From contig NW_017803884.1 in the NCBI RefSeq assembly GCF_001625305.1, positions 18,787 through 82,786 on the forward strand: a stretch of DNA of 64,000 nucleotides, written 5' to 3'. Each line of letters opens with the position of its first letter. Position 1 is the first letter of the stretch. A program made the translations under genes and the position numbers. Shown one piece after another: positions 46,143-56,932 of the stretch. Below the pieces are notes generated by a model. The model was not told where the DNA came from. It saw nothing but the letters and a program-made list of their open reading frames with translations, and ran no database searches. Source of the stretch: Branchiostoma belcheri (taxonomy: Eukaryota; Chordata; Leptocardii; Amphioxiformes; Branchiostomatidae).

Positions 46143-46454
46143 ATGGGACATACGATTTTGTTGATCCAACTGACTAGCGACCCCAGCACTAAAACATACG
46201 CGGATTACGACGAATTCCAAGACTGTATTCGAGGCCTTTTTGACTACTACCAAGACCTTTGGCTAAAACGGAACCCCTATACGAAATTGCGTCCCACCCG
46301 TCTGGAGTTCATGCAGTTTTTTGATGGTGTAGAAAATTGCGCCTGTCTTCCTTATGACAAGCTGACAAATCTATACATACCTCATTCTGTATTTGATGAA
46401 TTAAGTCTACAACATACTCATTTTCGGCTTCCAATCAGATTGCACTATTTTTGA
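46143..46454 (+). CDS. ERH-like protein (enhancer of rudimentary homolog), single exon
   Basis: 103 codons, almost the length of ERH (104). The start MGHTILLIQ matches the conserved ERH opening, followed by TYADYDE, a cysteine-containing helix, NP, then FMQFFDGVEN, CLPYDK and YIPH in the positions of the ERH LFDFID...CLVY...YQPY strand-helix region. ERH is a small dimeric nuclear adaptor acting in RNA processing. This copy is divergent and intronless, whereas animal ERH genes are normally spliced, pointing to an old retrocopy or transposon-carried copy. After the TGA the same frame stays open from 46,455 to 46,664. A related 3' half lies 1.1 kb upstream. Confidence 0.65.
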   Translation: MGHTILLIQLTSDPSTKTYADYDEFQDCIRGLFDYYQDLWLKRNPYTKLRPTRLEFMQFFDGVENCACLPYDKLTNLYIPHSVFDELSLQHTHFRLPIRLHYF

Positions 46455-46664
46455 CAAGTTGCGCCTAATTTGGCCATGGACGTGAACCAGAATCTAGAGG
46501 TTAAATTCGAGAAACAGTTATCCAAAAGACAGAATACTCGTGATTCAGACAGAGGACTTGCTATTCGGGTGAAGCCCCGCCACGTGCCATTCTGTGTTGT
46601 TCGGCCACCGGAATTGTTACGTTGGATTCAGGAGAAAAAATCGTCGAAATGGGACTTTGACTGA
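46455..46664 (+). other. In-register open extension after the ERH-like stop
   Basis: After TGA 46452-46454 the frame continues without stops through MDVNQNLEVKFEKQLSKRQN and a basic tail to TGA 46662-46664. The TGA is also present in the upstream copy, so it is old. Either a separate small ORF or an ancestral extension cut off by a stop. No domain recognised. Confidence 0.35.
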
Positions 46665-46709
46665 CTCCTTTGTCTGAACCACTCAACCATCACGGTAGCT
46701 TCTCGGCTA

Positions 46710-48520
46710 AGTCCGCAGCGGTGTACAGACGGAACCCAATAGCAGCGCCGAGGACGTCGCTTGTTTAAAGCAAGGGGGGGGGGGGTGTAAGGAGCCCGCC
46801 CTATCACTATAATTAGCGTCGACAGCCGATCACGATAATGAAGAGTGACATAACTAATGTGCACAGCACGACTAACAACCGGCGTGGGCCGTTAGTATAC
46901 TGTTAAGTTATATTGAAATATCTGATAAGCTCCAGAGATCCGAGTCTCTGACAGGGTCCAGACCCTACCGGTTATTAGTTCTAATCTATCACACCCCGAG
47001 AGTGTGAAGTAGTTATTAGTTTGAGCAGCGGAAACCACAAAATTTCACTTGCTGTAAGTCTCTGAGTAACGGACGTGACGGGGAGTCCCGCGTCCCGATC
47101 AGGACAAACTCCAAGTGCGGCCGTTAACAATTTCTCTAAATTTGACACTGGGACATGGAGACAGTATTTTGCCCAGCCACTCCGACCATCACACCCTACA
47201 CACCAAACATAGTTGGTACATCATAAAGGCTGTATGTCAAACCTTGTCGACTAGAGCAAAAATAAACAGCAAACCACTACTAATGGCTGTGACATCCAAC
47301 AAATTCATCTAAGCTGAACCAGCCCCCACTGAGCCAAGGCACAGTCCCCGAAGTCTGGGTTTCCAAGAGGCTGGACAGCTGCAAGAATAGATCTAAACCT
47401 AACAACCCATAAGTTAGCTAATGTTCTGTCACAAGCCAATCAAATAACTTCAGTGATACGTCGACAACTTGCTGCCACCATCACCAGGCAATACAACTCA
47501 GATGTTGCAAGCTGTGATGAATTGATTTTCATAAATAAATTTCTGTGTACGCGATACTGGTGCGCTACATGGACTGGTCCTCGCAGCTAACCAATGTTGT
47601 TTGGTGTTCATCTCAAGTGTTGCTGTAGAGAAAACACAAAGATATAGAACCAGGATTAGTATCATTTTAAGTTTGCAACGACCAGAAAACAAATAATTCT
47701 CTAAAATATAACTAATTAAAATATTTTTTTTTGCATGAATAAACACAAGACTACATAAAAGTCACCCATACAAAATATATGTGTTGGGCTGTGTAATTAT
47801 TTGTAACAAGTCTTCCTAAAGTATTGCCAAGTACACAGCTCCCAACCGCCAACACGTAAACAAGATAATCCATCACAGATGTCAGCCGCGCCCTGCCTTA
47901 GTTTTTCTTTCCCTTACACATGAATCTTGGATTTATAGCATTGTCGTGAACAGTTACAAACGGTCGTATTGCTACAAAGTTTGTGCAAGACGTTCAGAAG
48001 AAAATACTAGTAAACTGAAGAAGAGGGACAAAAGGTTTGGACTAGACATTAAGGGTTTGGACTAACTGACAAGATGGTGCGGCTAGACATATAATTCACA
48101 AACAGTGGCTCAACAAACGACAGCATCGATCGGCTTTCCTCAATTACAACTTGTCGAGTAACCATAGCATCTCGTAGATACATCCTACGCAAAGTTACCG
48201 TCACAAAAGCAACAGTTTGTAAGGATATTTGAGGAAAGTATGGACTACCCACCTCTCGCCAGCGCCCTTCCTCTCCGACTAAAACTGGGTGGTTAAGCGA
48301 CGGGAAATCTACCTGTATCCATCCGCCGCGAAACTGGTCAGATATCGTGTGTGCCAACAACTAACTTATACGAAACAAATATTATCCGAATAATTACCTA
48401 ACAAATATAACACAATACGAAAATGGTGGAAATTGTTTAAAATTGGTCAGTTGTTACTAGATGCTGCGTTCTTGTCCGCTCTACTTTCGGCGGCACTTGT
48501 GTACATCCTGTCTGTGGAGG
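46710..48520. other. No gene seen
   Basis: Starts with a G12 run (46,774-46,786). Minus-strand frames at 47,498-47,746 and 48,049-48,360 lack recognisable domains. Other frames are short. Confidence 0.45.
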
Positions 48521-48604
48521 TTAGGCCACACCAAGTAAATTTTATGGATGACGTCCGCGCGCGCATTGGTTTTTGGCCTGTTCCTAGAAAACGGTAAACA
48601 AGAA

Positions 48605-49836
48605 GCCTGTGGCTATTGACAGGATCGTCCTGTCAATAGCAGAAAATATTGCACTGCTGACAGAATCGTCCTGTCAATAGCAGAAAATATTGCACTGCTG
48701 ACAGGATCGTCCTGCCAATAGCAGAAAATATTGCACTGCTGACAGGATCGTCCTGTCAATAGTAGAATAATTTGCACTGCTGACTAGGATTTTTCCTGTC
48801 AGCAGTGCAAATTTTTCTACTATTGACAGGATCGATAAAATTTTGGTATTTTTATTTCATACTGGAAATTTTGGGGTGGGCGCTGGTTCGTGTAGGTCTT
48901 ATGTAGGTGTTATTACTAGTATGATTATGCTATTAGGCCATTTTTTACGATCCTGCGCTGCGGCCCCTGCAGATCGTCGTGCATACATTGATCCCCCGCT
49001 CGGTAGCGCCCTTTATTTCGGCCAATTTCTACTATTTTTCCAGCGATCCGCGGTGCCTGGTAGAGGCTAGTCGGGGCATTACGGCCGGCGCCGCGGGAAT
49101 GACACAGCGGCCCACCGGCGGGTACGAGACAGCGCGTCGGGGTGAAAGGATGGCGGACAAGGTCTACTCGAAACCTTACCCTGCAATCAAGAACAGCCAC
49201 CGTATAAACAATATGGCCTAGCCTGGATGCCATCCAGGCTAACTACAGCATTGCTATAGACGAATTCCAGCAAATTGACTTCCTTCAGTTATTTAAGTAT
49301 AGACGTGTGTTGCTTGGTCCATGAGGGGACCCCGAGGTGATAGCTTACTGATGTGTGAAGGAGTCCCCCAGGCCCTGGGGTCTCCGATCAGCCGAGTAGG
49401 CGGGCAACACAACAGTACGGTATTCCCTGCGTAGTCTCCACCAGACTCTTTTGCAGGCTGAATAAATAGTAGAAAAAAATAAAAAGTCGACCCTCTATGG
49501 CCGACCAACTCCCCTGGCTAGCTATACTCTTTTTATAATCTACAGTACAGTAGCATATGCCTTCTGACTGAAAAAAAATGAATACATGGTTAAAAAAAAT
49601 GAAAACATGAAGAAATCATGTCAATACAGCCCAAAATGGAAGATTTAAAAAATCCTGTCAATAGTGCCAAAAATGGCACTGCTGACAGGACGATCCTGTC
49701 AGCAGTGCAGTATTTCCTGTTATTGACAGGATCGTCCTGTCAGCAGTGCAGTATTTTCTGCTATTGACAGGATCGTCCTGTCAGCAGTGCAATATTTTCT
49801 GCTATTGACAGGACGATCCTGTCAATAGCCTCAGGC
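48605..49836. mobile_element. Nested 1,232-bp element with 9-bp target duplication
   Basis: Flanked by the direct repeat AAACAAGAA (48596-48604 and 49837-49845). Terminal inverted repeats start GCCTG(T/A)GGCTATTGACAGG. Each end carries an array of about four ~51-bp units made of CCTGTCAATAGCAGAAAATA and TTGCACTGCTGACAGGATCG; the arrays at 48605-48835 and 49650-49836 are inverted relative to each other. Element B continues uninterrupted across the corresponding position (CTAGAAA...CCGCTTCCTG), supporting insertion. The interior holds only short frames (48,843-49,221) with no transposase. A 9-bp duplication suggests Mutator-like mobilisation, but that is inferred. Confidence 0.85.
49219..49241. 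repeat. Perfect 11-bp-arm palindrome TAGCCTGGATG-C-CATCCAGGCTA
   Basis: Arms TAGCCTGGATG and CATCCAGGCTA with a single central C. Related to the TAGCCTGG ends of the foldback element at 25,722. It sits inside the nested element. Confidence 0.8.
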
Positions 49837-50865
49837 AAACAAGAAATTCCGCTTCCTGTAACTTGGGCCAAAGAGTCACGACAGTGCTGCAAATCGTCAG
49901 ATTGACGTGAAACCCGTAACGCGAAATGGGTAAAGAGCACATGTGCCGCAAAATGATGGTGTACGTGCGCACAAGAGTCCGCGCGCCACAGTTCAAAGAA
50001 GCAAGATGGTGGGCTCACCACCCTTGGTCGCTAATATGTGAGCGTTCAGGTTGTGAAAGCGTGCGGAAACATTGTTGTTGACTGGTACGCGCTCGATGTC
50101 AGCCAGGGAGAGCCAACTTTTGCGCAACTGTACGAGGGACCTGTAGCGGCGAGTGAGTTTCGACCATACAATTTTCAAGCAAGTTTTGTCAAGATCAGCC
50201 ACACTACAGTGCAAATATTCTTCTGCAAATGACGAGAAGGTCGGGAGAAGCATTGAGGTTTACTCCGGCAGTTCGGGTGTTTCATCCGTATGCTGATCGA
50301 CAAGACAGCTGCTACGACTGAAGCTGTTCCTAGGCCTAACTTACTAAGACTGCTTTGAGGTATGAGAAGTCTGTTTTAAATCGAGTACCTTGTACGGAAA
50401 AACACGGGTGAAATATTCTTAGAAGGGGAGTATAAAATAAATGCATACATGTATCAAGGCTCCTTGCATGTGTTTTGCATGGATAATTATGATCGTTTAT
50501 TCGTTTCTGGTTATTTATACTTGATGTTGGCAAAATATGTGTTTTTTTATTCTTCTTAAATTTTTGGTCCACATTTGGCACGTAAATTGCTAATTTTCAG
50601 TCGGATTTGTAAGGTATTTTGGCATCTATAGCTGTCAACAAACTACGCATTCAAGCTCAAAGCTCTTTTTTAAGTACTATTTGGGGGGGGGGATTTTTAG
50701 TCTAAATTTTCTTAAGAATTCTTTTTCCCCATCATTTTAGCTTTGATATCCAATTTAGTAACGTTGTCTGCTCTTCCATTTCTTTGATTGCATTAAGACT
50801 CATTGTGAACTAGGAACAGAAGGTTCACTTTTCTTTTCACATGTACATTGTACATGTATACAGGT

Positions 50866-50962
50866 ATGATGAAAGCATCAGGAGAACAAGGTCAGCAGGA
50901 GTGGATGTTTCCAGCCTATGCTGGGACTGGGAGCACACAACAATGTAGCAATAACAACACAG
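50866..50962 (+). CDS. Element A small protein, exon 1
   Basis: After TATACAG the frame reads MMKASGEQGQQEWMFPAYAG and ends one base into a codon at GTGAGT. The phase agrees with exon 2. No known domain. Low confidence, since short spliced ORFs can arise by chance. Confidence 0.4.
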
Positions 50963-51165
50963 GTGAGTAGTGAGGTACATTTGATATGGATTGTTGCAGA
51001 ATATACCCTTTAAATTTAAGGCACTTTGGGGACAGTAAAGACGTACATTTAACTACAACATATAACCTAAGCCTTTATGTTGAAAAAAAAAATTTTTCTG
51101 AAGAGTTGGATTTTAGCACAATTGACTATTGTTCCATAATTTTCCACCTGTTTCATGTAGTGCAG

Positions 51166-51320
51166 TGACATGCACTTCACCAGTAGCACAGTACTACTAT
51201 TCAGCCAGACTGAAGTCAGGGGTGATGAAGACGATGCTGCCTTTGGTGTGCTGGAACTGCGGTGAGGAGGAAACGCTGCCCATACTGGCAGAGAAGACTC
51301 AGCTGCATACCAGACAATAA
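51166..51320 (+). CDS. Element A small protein, exon 2
   Basis: Acceptor TAGTGCAG; the joined frame reads TCTSPVAQYYYSARLKSG, then VCWNCGEEETLP and stops at TAA 51318-51320, for a predicted 83-residue protein with exon 1. A third exon-like block after TTTCTGCAG (51,535) carries ACKNVTGRQLPFHLIYCCF and a stop, then AATAAA at about 51,598; it may belong to another splice form using a GTGAGG donor near 51,263. No recognised family. Confidence 0.4.
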
Positions 51321-51597
51321 ACCCTGTTTGTCAGGTAGGCATACATTTGTTACCTACATAAATACATTATGCAACTTATGTAGAATAGTTCTAAACATAT
51401 TTTGTTTGGTTCCACCTTTATTGATATTCTTTCTCAAAAGCTCCTATAGACTATTTGCATAGGTAGAAATGCAGTAATGCATGCAAAGGGTTAATCAGCA
51501 ACTAATTTTGCCTTTTATGCTTTGTTTCTGCAGGCCTGCAAAAATGTGACAGGACGACAACTGCCGTTCCACCTGATTTATTGCTGTTTTGATGATG

Positions 51598-51603
51598 AAT
51601 AAA
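51598..51603 (+). terminator. AATAAA polyadenylation signal in element A
   Basis: AATAAA directly follows the TGA of the last exon-like block and lies about 180 bp before the element end, so the transposon carries its own transcript end. Confidence 0.5.
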
Positions 51604-52060
51604 AGACTTCTTGCTTGTTACACTGTGTCACCTCATTCAATTTGTGTCCTAACATCTGTTGTCTCTTAGTATATTTCTAATCTAGGCATCTTGTTTTTTT
51701 GGGCCCTTCTTGGTTTTTTTTCGCCCTCTCGCATTAGATTTGGAGTCTCCAAAGGACGTCATCCATTAAATTTACTTGGTGTGGCCTTATTCGGTGGCGT
51801 GGGTCGGTAGGCTCACTAAGGGTTTATCTAAGGCCCAGTTTACGCAGTTTTTCACTACAGTGGAACTGCAGATGTCGGGACTGCCGACGGTTAGCTTTTT
51901 TTCGTCGTGTAGAGAGGATTTCACGTCGGAGTTTACGTTATTAGCATAAAGCGTTCTCCCAGGAGAAATATATTTTCACATTCCAGTAGTCATTATCGAA
52001 ACGCTATCTTCACTGCACTGTGATTGATCATCCGAAATGACGTCATCAACCACTCCTCAT

Positions 52061-52334
52061 AAGGCGCGCGCGCACTCCATTCTGCCCTTTCATTCGGAGC
52101 AAGGACGTTCAACACAAGGACTGAGCTCGCCATAACCCCTGTTACAACTGTTCTTGACAGAAAAAAAATCTTCGAGGGGCTATTGAAGAAGAGGCACATT
52201 GTAGATGCCCCTATGCTTGATGATACTCCAAATGTTGATACTAAGCTGACAAGTGAGGAAGAGCAGGTAGTCAGGTATATAGCTGGGTTTATCCCATATG
52301 CTTTACTCAAAGGTACAGGAGACTACACACAAAC
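52061..52334 (+). CDS. Unidentified transposase-like reading frame, 5' part, split by a LINE
   Basis: Open from just after a TAA at about 52,059. Contains VLDRKKIFEGLLKKRHIVDA and EEEQVVRYIAGFIPYALLKG, ending in the 13-bp sequence ACTACACACAAAC that is duplicated after the LINE. The EEQVVRYIAGF(I/V)P motif reminds me of uncharacterised transposon proteins in marine invertebrates, but I cannot name the family. The frame is in register with 53,050-53,521 once the LINE is ignored. Confidence 0.5.
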
Positions 52335-53036
52335 CTGCCTACCTGCCTAAGTGCCCAGGCCAGGTACTGGCCCCTTGCTCCCCTCCGTCAGGTTCCTCCA
52401 ACCAGTTCTGTCAAGAGCGATAGCCTCAGCTACACTTAGAGTAATCCCTGTGTCACTCTGGATCTGATCTTTCCACCTCTTGGGTGGTCTTCCCCGGGGT
52501 CTAGGGTTTTGGAAGTCCTGGTGGTATGCCTTATAAACTAGGGTGTTTGTCGGTCTTCGCATCACATGCCCAAACCATCTGAGCCTTCTAGTGCGTATCC
52601 TATCAGTGATGGTTTGTTCCGCCCCAAGTCTTGACCGGATTTCTGCATTTGGGATGCGGTCCCTCAGGGTGATGCAGAGTATCACTCTTAAGCATCTCAT
52701 TTCAAAGGATAGCAGTAGAAGTTCGTCCGATTTTTTCAGGGTCCATGTTTCACATGCATATGTAGCAATTGGCAGGATAAGTGCTTGGAACAGCCGTACT
52801 TTGAGGTTTTTGCTAATGTCCCTTCGGTTCCATACTGTTTTTCTGAGCCTACCAAATGCAGAGGCAGCAAGCGCTATCCTCCTCTTAATGTCGCTAGTCG
52901 TGCCAGGGACAACACTTCCAAGAAAGACAAATTCAGGGACCTTCTCAACTGCTGTGTCTTCTATCATGATGTTATCTGTTTCCTCACTAGTGATAACTTT
53001 ACATTTTGCCGCATTGACCTTTAACCCCCATTTTTT
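52335..53036 (-). mobile_element. 5'-truncated LINE insertion, RT C-terminus, 13-bp target duplication
   Basis: 702 bp between direct repeats ACTACACACAAAC (52322-52334 and 53037-53049). On the minus strand it encodes the end of a reverse transcriptase: GLKVNAAKCKVI, then FVFLGSVV, ATYACETWTL, RRLRWFGHVMRRP and GRPPKRWKDQI, ending near 52347. These motifs typify the C-terminus of RTE/CR1-group LINEs with a GH-x-x-R and RPPKRW zinc-less tail. The frame of about 230 codons is intact, so the insertion is recent. It differs from the LINE family at 15.5-17.5 kb. Confidence 0.88.
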
Positions 53037-53049
53037 ACTACACACAAAC

Positions 53050-53521
53050 AAGGTTGCACAACTGTATGCTACTATCTTACAACAGTGGAAAGTGTCCTCA
53101 ACAAAACACGCATACCACCTTCCTCAAGTATACTGAAGGATGGATTAACGAGGTAAACCGAGGCGGTCTCTTTGTGGTATCTGACACAGTGTATATATTC
53201 TTCCGCCATGTTGAGAATGTTGTTAGATGTACAGCCAACTTCGAGCAGTTCTCCCAGGGTAGGCTTCAAGGGCTAAGGGAGGAAATCATGAAGAATCTAG
53301 AGTCAAGCTACACAGTAAACCACTATTGGTGTGAGATTGCCAGTAGCCACATACCTGAGGAAAAACTCAGCAAGAATTGGCTAGAAGTGGTTCTGTTGTA
53401 CTATGTAAACCTACGATACCGTGCTTTTGCAGATGTGTACATTCTAGTACAAAAACGCAAGAACTCTGACTTTGCCTCCAACAAGGGCGAGAAGTCCCTT
53501 AGAAAATCTTTGGACAAGTAA
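53050..53521 (+). CDS. Unidentified transposase-like reading frame, 3' part
   Basis: Continues the frame ending at 52334. Contains FLKYTEGWINEVNRGGLFVV, then FFRHVENVVRCTANFEQ, and a C-terminal WLEVVLLYYVNLRYRAFADV with a basic tail, ending at TAA 53519-53521. NRGGLF followed by an aromatic helix recurs in uncharacterised invertebrate transposon proteins I recall, but no catalytic residues can be assigned. The pre-insertion frame would be about 240 codons without lesions. Confidence 0.5.
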
Positions 53522-54055
53522 TGTGATATATATTTTTGTACATACTACATTATGTAAGACTGCAGCTTATCTTTCATTTGTGCTTTTACAATCTTGACAG
53601 GGGTACAATTTCTTCCTTTGAACGCATTTTAAGCATTGGGCAGCTAAAGCAATGTAGTACAGTGTAGTTTGCTTGTTAAACTATTTTACAATAAATGTTT
53701 AAAGCACAAAAATGCTTTACCTACTTTATGGACCAATATTCAACTCTAGATAGCTTAGAATCAATAGAAAGACCTAAGTGTATGAACACATTATTTTCTA
53801 CGTGGCCTTTTCGGCAAAGCTGTGTTGTCCGTAAGGTCTATTCAATGGTCATCCTCCCTTCCTCTGCAGTTTTCCTAAGTGTACTTGAATAAATGTTTTA
53901 CGAACAACAATGCTTTCGATTATCTTTGGAACATGATACATCAATTATAGAATAATCAATGCAACCAAGACACATGTACATACTAAAATGCCCATAAGTA
54001 ACTGTGTAATGATAACAAGCTACATGAAACAGAAACCAATATATTAATGCTTCAA
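53522..54055. other. No gene seen
   Basis: AT-rich DNA without recognisable exons. Tandem AATAAATGTTT phrases near 53,690 and 53,889 begin two short similar segments. Confidence 0.45.
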
Positions 54056-54059
54056 CCGG

Positions 54060-54302
54060 TCCGCCTGCTCCAGCCATCCCGGCTGCTATAGCCGCCCCTC
54101 CCGTTCCAGCCGCCCCGACGGGACCGCCCGCTCCCGACGGGACCGCCCGCTCCAACGAGGCCGCCCGCAAGTCTTCCTCCGCCACTATCATCCTGGCACG
54201 GAGATCTCGATTGATGAGAGCATGGTGGGATTCAAAGGAAAGACACCCAACCTACGTTAGTTCATGCCCCAGAAGCGTCATGCCAGGTTCGGTGTTAAAC
54301 TG
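54060..54302 (+). pseudogene. piggyBac-like transposase fragment 1
   Basis: A CG-rich simple repeat (54,060-54,180; units of CCGCCCGCTCC/CGACGGGAC) is followed by a frame reading FLRHYHPGTEISIDESMVGF, KGKTPNLR, a TAG stop (54258-54260), then FMPQKRHARFGVKL. ISIDESM holds the first catalytic Asp of piggyBac (DDE_Tnp_1_7) transposases, and the FMPxKxxxxGxKL motif follows as expected. Remaining domain parts are absent here, so it is a fragment. Confidence 0.8.
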
Positions 54303-55860
54303 TAAATATATTCTATACCCTATGTAAATATAGAGTTTTGTCGTTGATGTCAATTCAGGAGCAAGGGGTTTGTGGAACATTTTATCAAGGCTTCACCAAA
54401 TCACCAACATCCAGTGTACATTTCTTATTCAACAAAAGACAGCTTAATGACATATCATCTTTTTGCACAATTGACAAATCAACATTTCTATCGGCAGATG
54501 TCACGTTCAAATGTGGGTCATTCTGGGTGTTGAATACATGCTAATAACATTTGTAGAAAACTGGGTATTCCGTCATCTGTAACATCAAATATAGTTGAAG
54601 ACTTTAAGCATCTTGCAAAACATCATGAAGACTTTGACCATGGCTGCTCGAAACGATCTGGGGAATGTTAAACCAGCCCTCCAAAAGTTCAATTGAAAAG
54701 TTTGTAAAGTACTGCAGACGTCAGATTTTCCCAGTGCTAAAAGAACTGATGAGACCCGTTACCTGTACAACCAAAACAGTTGTGAGTCGGCTAATGCACT
54801 CTTGAAAAGATGGCAATCATTTCAAGCCCAAGACATTGACAAGTTCATCCAAAGAATCGTATGTAATTGTATTTAATTGCCAGGTCACAAAGTTTAAAAA
54901 TATAGTATATACATGCCATAAACAGATGACTCTTTTGTTGTAGTAACCTTAGCATATGACATACACCTGTAATGTTACACATTAGTCGTTGTCAAATAGT
55001 TCACTAAGTAATCACAGAAGAAACATGGTGAAATGAACGAATAGACCCCTGCACTTAAGTGTTGTTGCTGCTTTTATTTGCATCTACATTGAACTAAGAT
55101 AAATGAATAGAGCTCTGCTATCTTCTGGAAAAAAATTATAGCCAGAAAGTGCTTTAATCTATTTAATTGAATTCCTATAACATTAACACTCCATCAGACA
55201 ATTTTCTGGTCATACCCTCGAAAAGAAATGTGAATATGGCCGCCATCTTTGCTTTGTCCTTGTGGCGTGATTGGTGAGTTATACTCACGTGACTGTGAGT
55301 GACCTCTCCATTAAAATCCATAGATCTAAAGTCCGGTTAGGGAGCTTTGCAACGTAAGATGGACACAGACAGGTACTAAATAGTCCTGAAAATCAGTAAT
55401 CCTGATACTATATACCTGTATATAGCCAGATGCTACATATCGGAACATGCACATCCGAACTCACGCGAGAACTCAAGCGAGAGAATTCGTGGATCAGAAA
55501 TGACAGTACCGGTATAACATCATGTCATGTAACACACACATTTGCTTCAAAGCCATGTTCGTCAATTTTATGGTAGTTTTACTGGAAGTTGAATTTAAAA
55601 GGAATAAGAAAACCAATAATCAGTTAAGTTTATATTGCGAGATACTGCCATAGTCACTTCAAAACCTCAGTAATCACAAGCTATGGCACTCATGAATTGT
55701 AAACACATGGCGACGTCTTGAAACAACAAGAAAAGCGATTTTTCACCATAAGCCACACCTACCTTTCTGAGATGGAGTCTGTCACCTCAATTCCCGCCAG
55801 TCAAGGAATTTTCACAGAACAGACCGGTGTGCTAATACTTGCTCTCCGACATTCAGACAG
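54303..55860. other. No intact gene; possible transposon debris
   Basis: Short pieces near 54,560-54,860 read like decayed coding DNA (for example YCRRQIFPVLKELMRP, near 54,705) but no family can be named. The rest is AT-rich and shows no exon. Confidence 0.4.
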
Positions 55861-55871
55861 ACAGTCTCAAA

Positions 55872-56754
55872 ATGGACTTTAATGACGAGGACGAGGGGTA
55901 CGAGTCTGGCGACGAGGTGTACATGTTCGTGCAGGAAGAAGTAGGTCTTTTATTTAATTGCCTTGTATTCCTCATTGCATGGTGGGATTCAAAGGAAAGA
56001 CACCCAATCTACGTTAGTTCATGCCCCAGAAGCGTAATGCCAGGTTCGGTGTAAAACTGGTGTGTGTGTGTGACAACAAGAATGGCTACACATCTTTCTT
56101 TGAAGTGTACAAGGAAAGGAACAAGGAGCACCAGTTGACACCCGTGGGACAACACACGCTCTCGTGATGAGGCTGCTGACTTCCTGCAACTTAGTCAACC
56201 CCGCCCGAAAATAAGTGGACTTCGCGAAGCGCACTTAGAAACGAATCAGGAGAGTTGTTCACCGGCACCATTCACCGTCTGACCGCCATAAAGCGAAGAC
56301 CGTGTCAACAGTGCTCCAAACATATCTTCTGCTCCTGAGACTAAAACAACCGCGGCGGGGCCACCACCTTCGTGTGAAGAACTTCTTCTTTCCAACTTCC
56401 TCGAACTGTACAGGGAAGGGGCGACAGAAAAGGACTCCCGAAGCAAGCTGTCAACCAAAGGCCGGCAAACCATCAGACGGCTGAGCGTCGGAAAGGACCA
56501 CTTGTCTGAGTTGTCTACAGAGCTAGAGATGGTACCAAGAAGCCCATACTGCCTTAGCACAGCAGCATCCGGAAGTTTCCAAGATGTTGTCACCAGGGCT
56601 GGTCATCAGACAAAGAGGCCAAAGGTGGTTCTTAAGTACAACAAGTCCATGGGAGGTGTGGACCTCTGCGATGCAAAGTTGTACAAATACCTCTCCGAAC
56701 GGACTTTGAGGGTTAAGCGGAATAGACATCACCGACTTTGCGACTCAGCCTGAT
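55872..56754 (+). pseudogene. piggyBac-like transposase, second copy, fragmented
   Basis: Pieces in order: a possible first exon MDFNDEDEGYESGDEVYMFV (55872-55940, donor GTAGGT); MVGFKGKTPNLR with the same TAG stop as fragment 1 (56015-56017), then FMPQKRNARFGVKL and DNKNGYTSFFEVYK; and a C-terminal block PKVVLKYNKSMGGVDLCDAKL (near 56,620-56,685) with the YNKxMGGVDxxD motif that contains a catalytic Asp. Several frame changes and stops lie between, so it is dead. piggyBac enzymes cut and paste at TTAA targets. Confidence 0.8.
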
Positions 56755-56843
56755 CCTTCGAGGCTGTTGATCTGGGGCAGTCGGAGTCAGCAGAGGATAT
56801 CACAGACGACTTGATGTAACAGTTTGGTATTGTAGATGTATTT

Positions 56844-56932
56844 TTTCACAACCGGACCCGTTTCCACAACAGACAGATCTCTCCAGTCCACAACCGGACC
56901 CGTTTCCACAACAGACAGATCTCTCCAGTCCA
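56844..56932. repeat. Direct 46-bp duplication
   Basis: The block CACAACCGGACCCGTTTCCA through GACAGATCTCTCCAGTCC occurs twice in tandem (near 56,847 and 56,890). Confidence 0.85.

Larger units (their letters stand above)
48524..51786 (+). mobile_element. Element A: DNA transposon with GGCCACACC ends, TTA target duplication
   Basis: Begins GGCCACACCAAGTAAATTTT and ends with AAATTTACTTGGTGTGGCC, a near-perfect terminal inverted repeat of about 32 bp, flanked on both sides by TTA (48521-48523 and 51787-51789). Inside the shared terminus the two ends differ: left continues CGCGCGCGCATTGG, right (reverse complement) TTTGGAGACTCCAAATC. A second copy with the same two end types, reversed, is element B. 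A 3-bp TTA/TAA target duplication is typical of PIF/Harbinger elements, but no Harbinger transposase is visible, so this looks non-autonomous. It hosts a nested element (48605-49836) and a spliced small ORF. Confidence 0.85.

Noticed and set aside
44440-47100. An LTR retrotransposon around the ERH-like frame (G-run followed by TGTAAGG at 46,786)
   Set aside because: No matching second LTR, primer-binding site, or gag/pol frame was found, and the duplicated segments are not positioned as LTRs.
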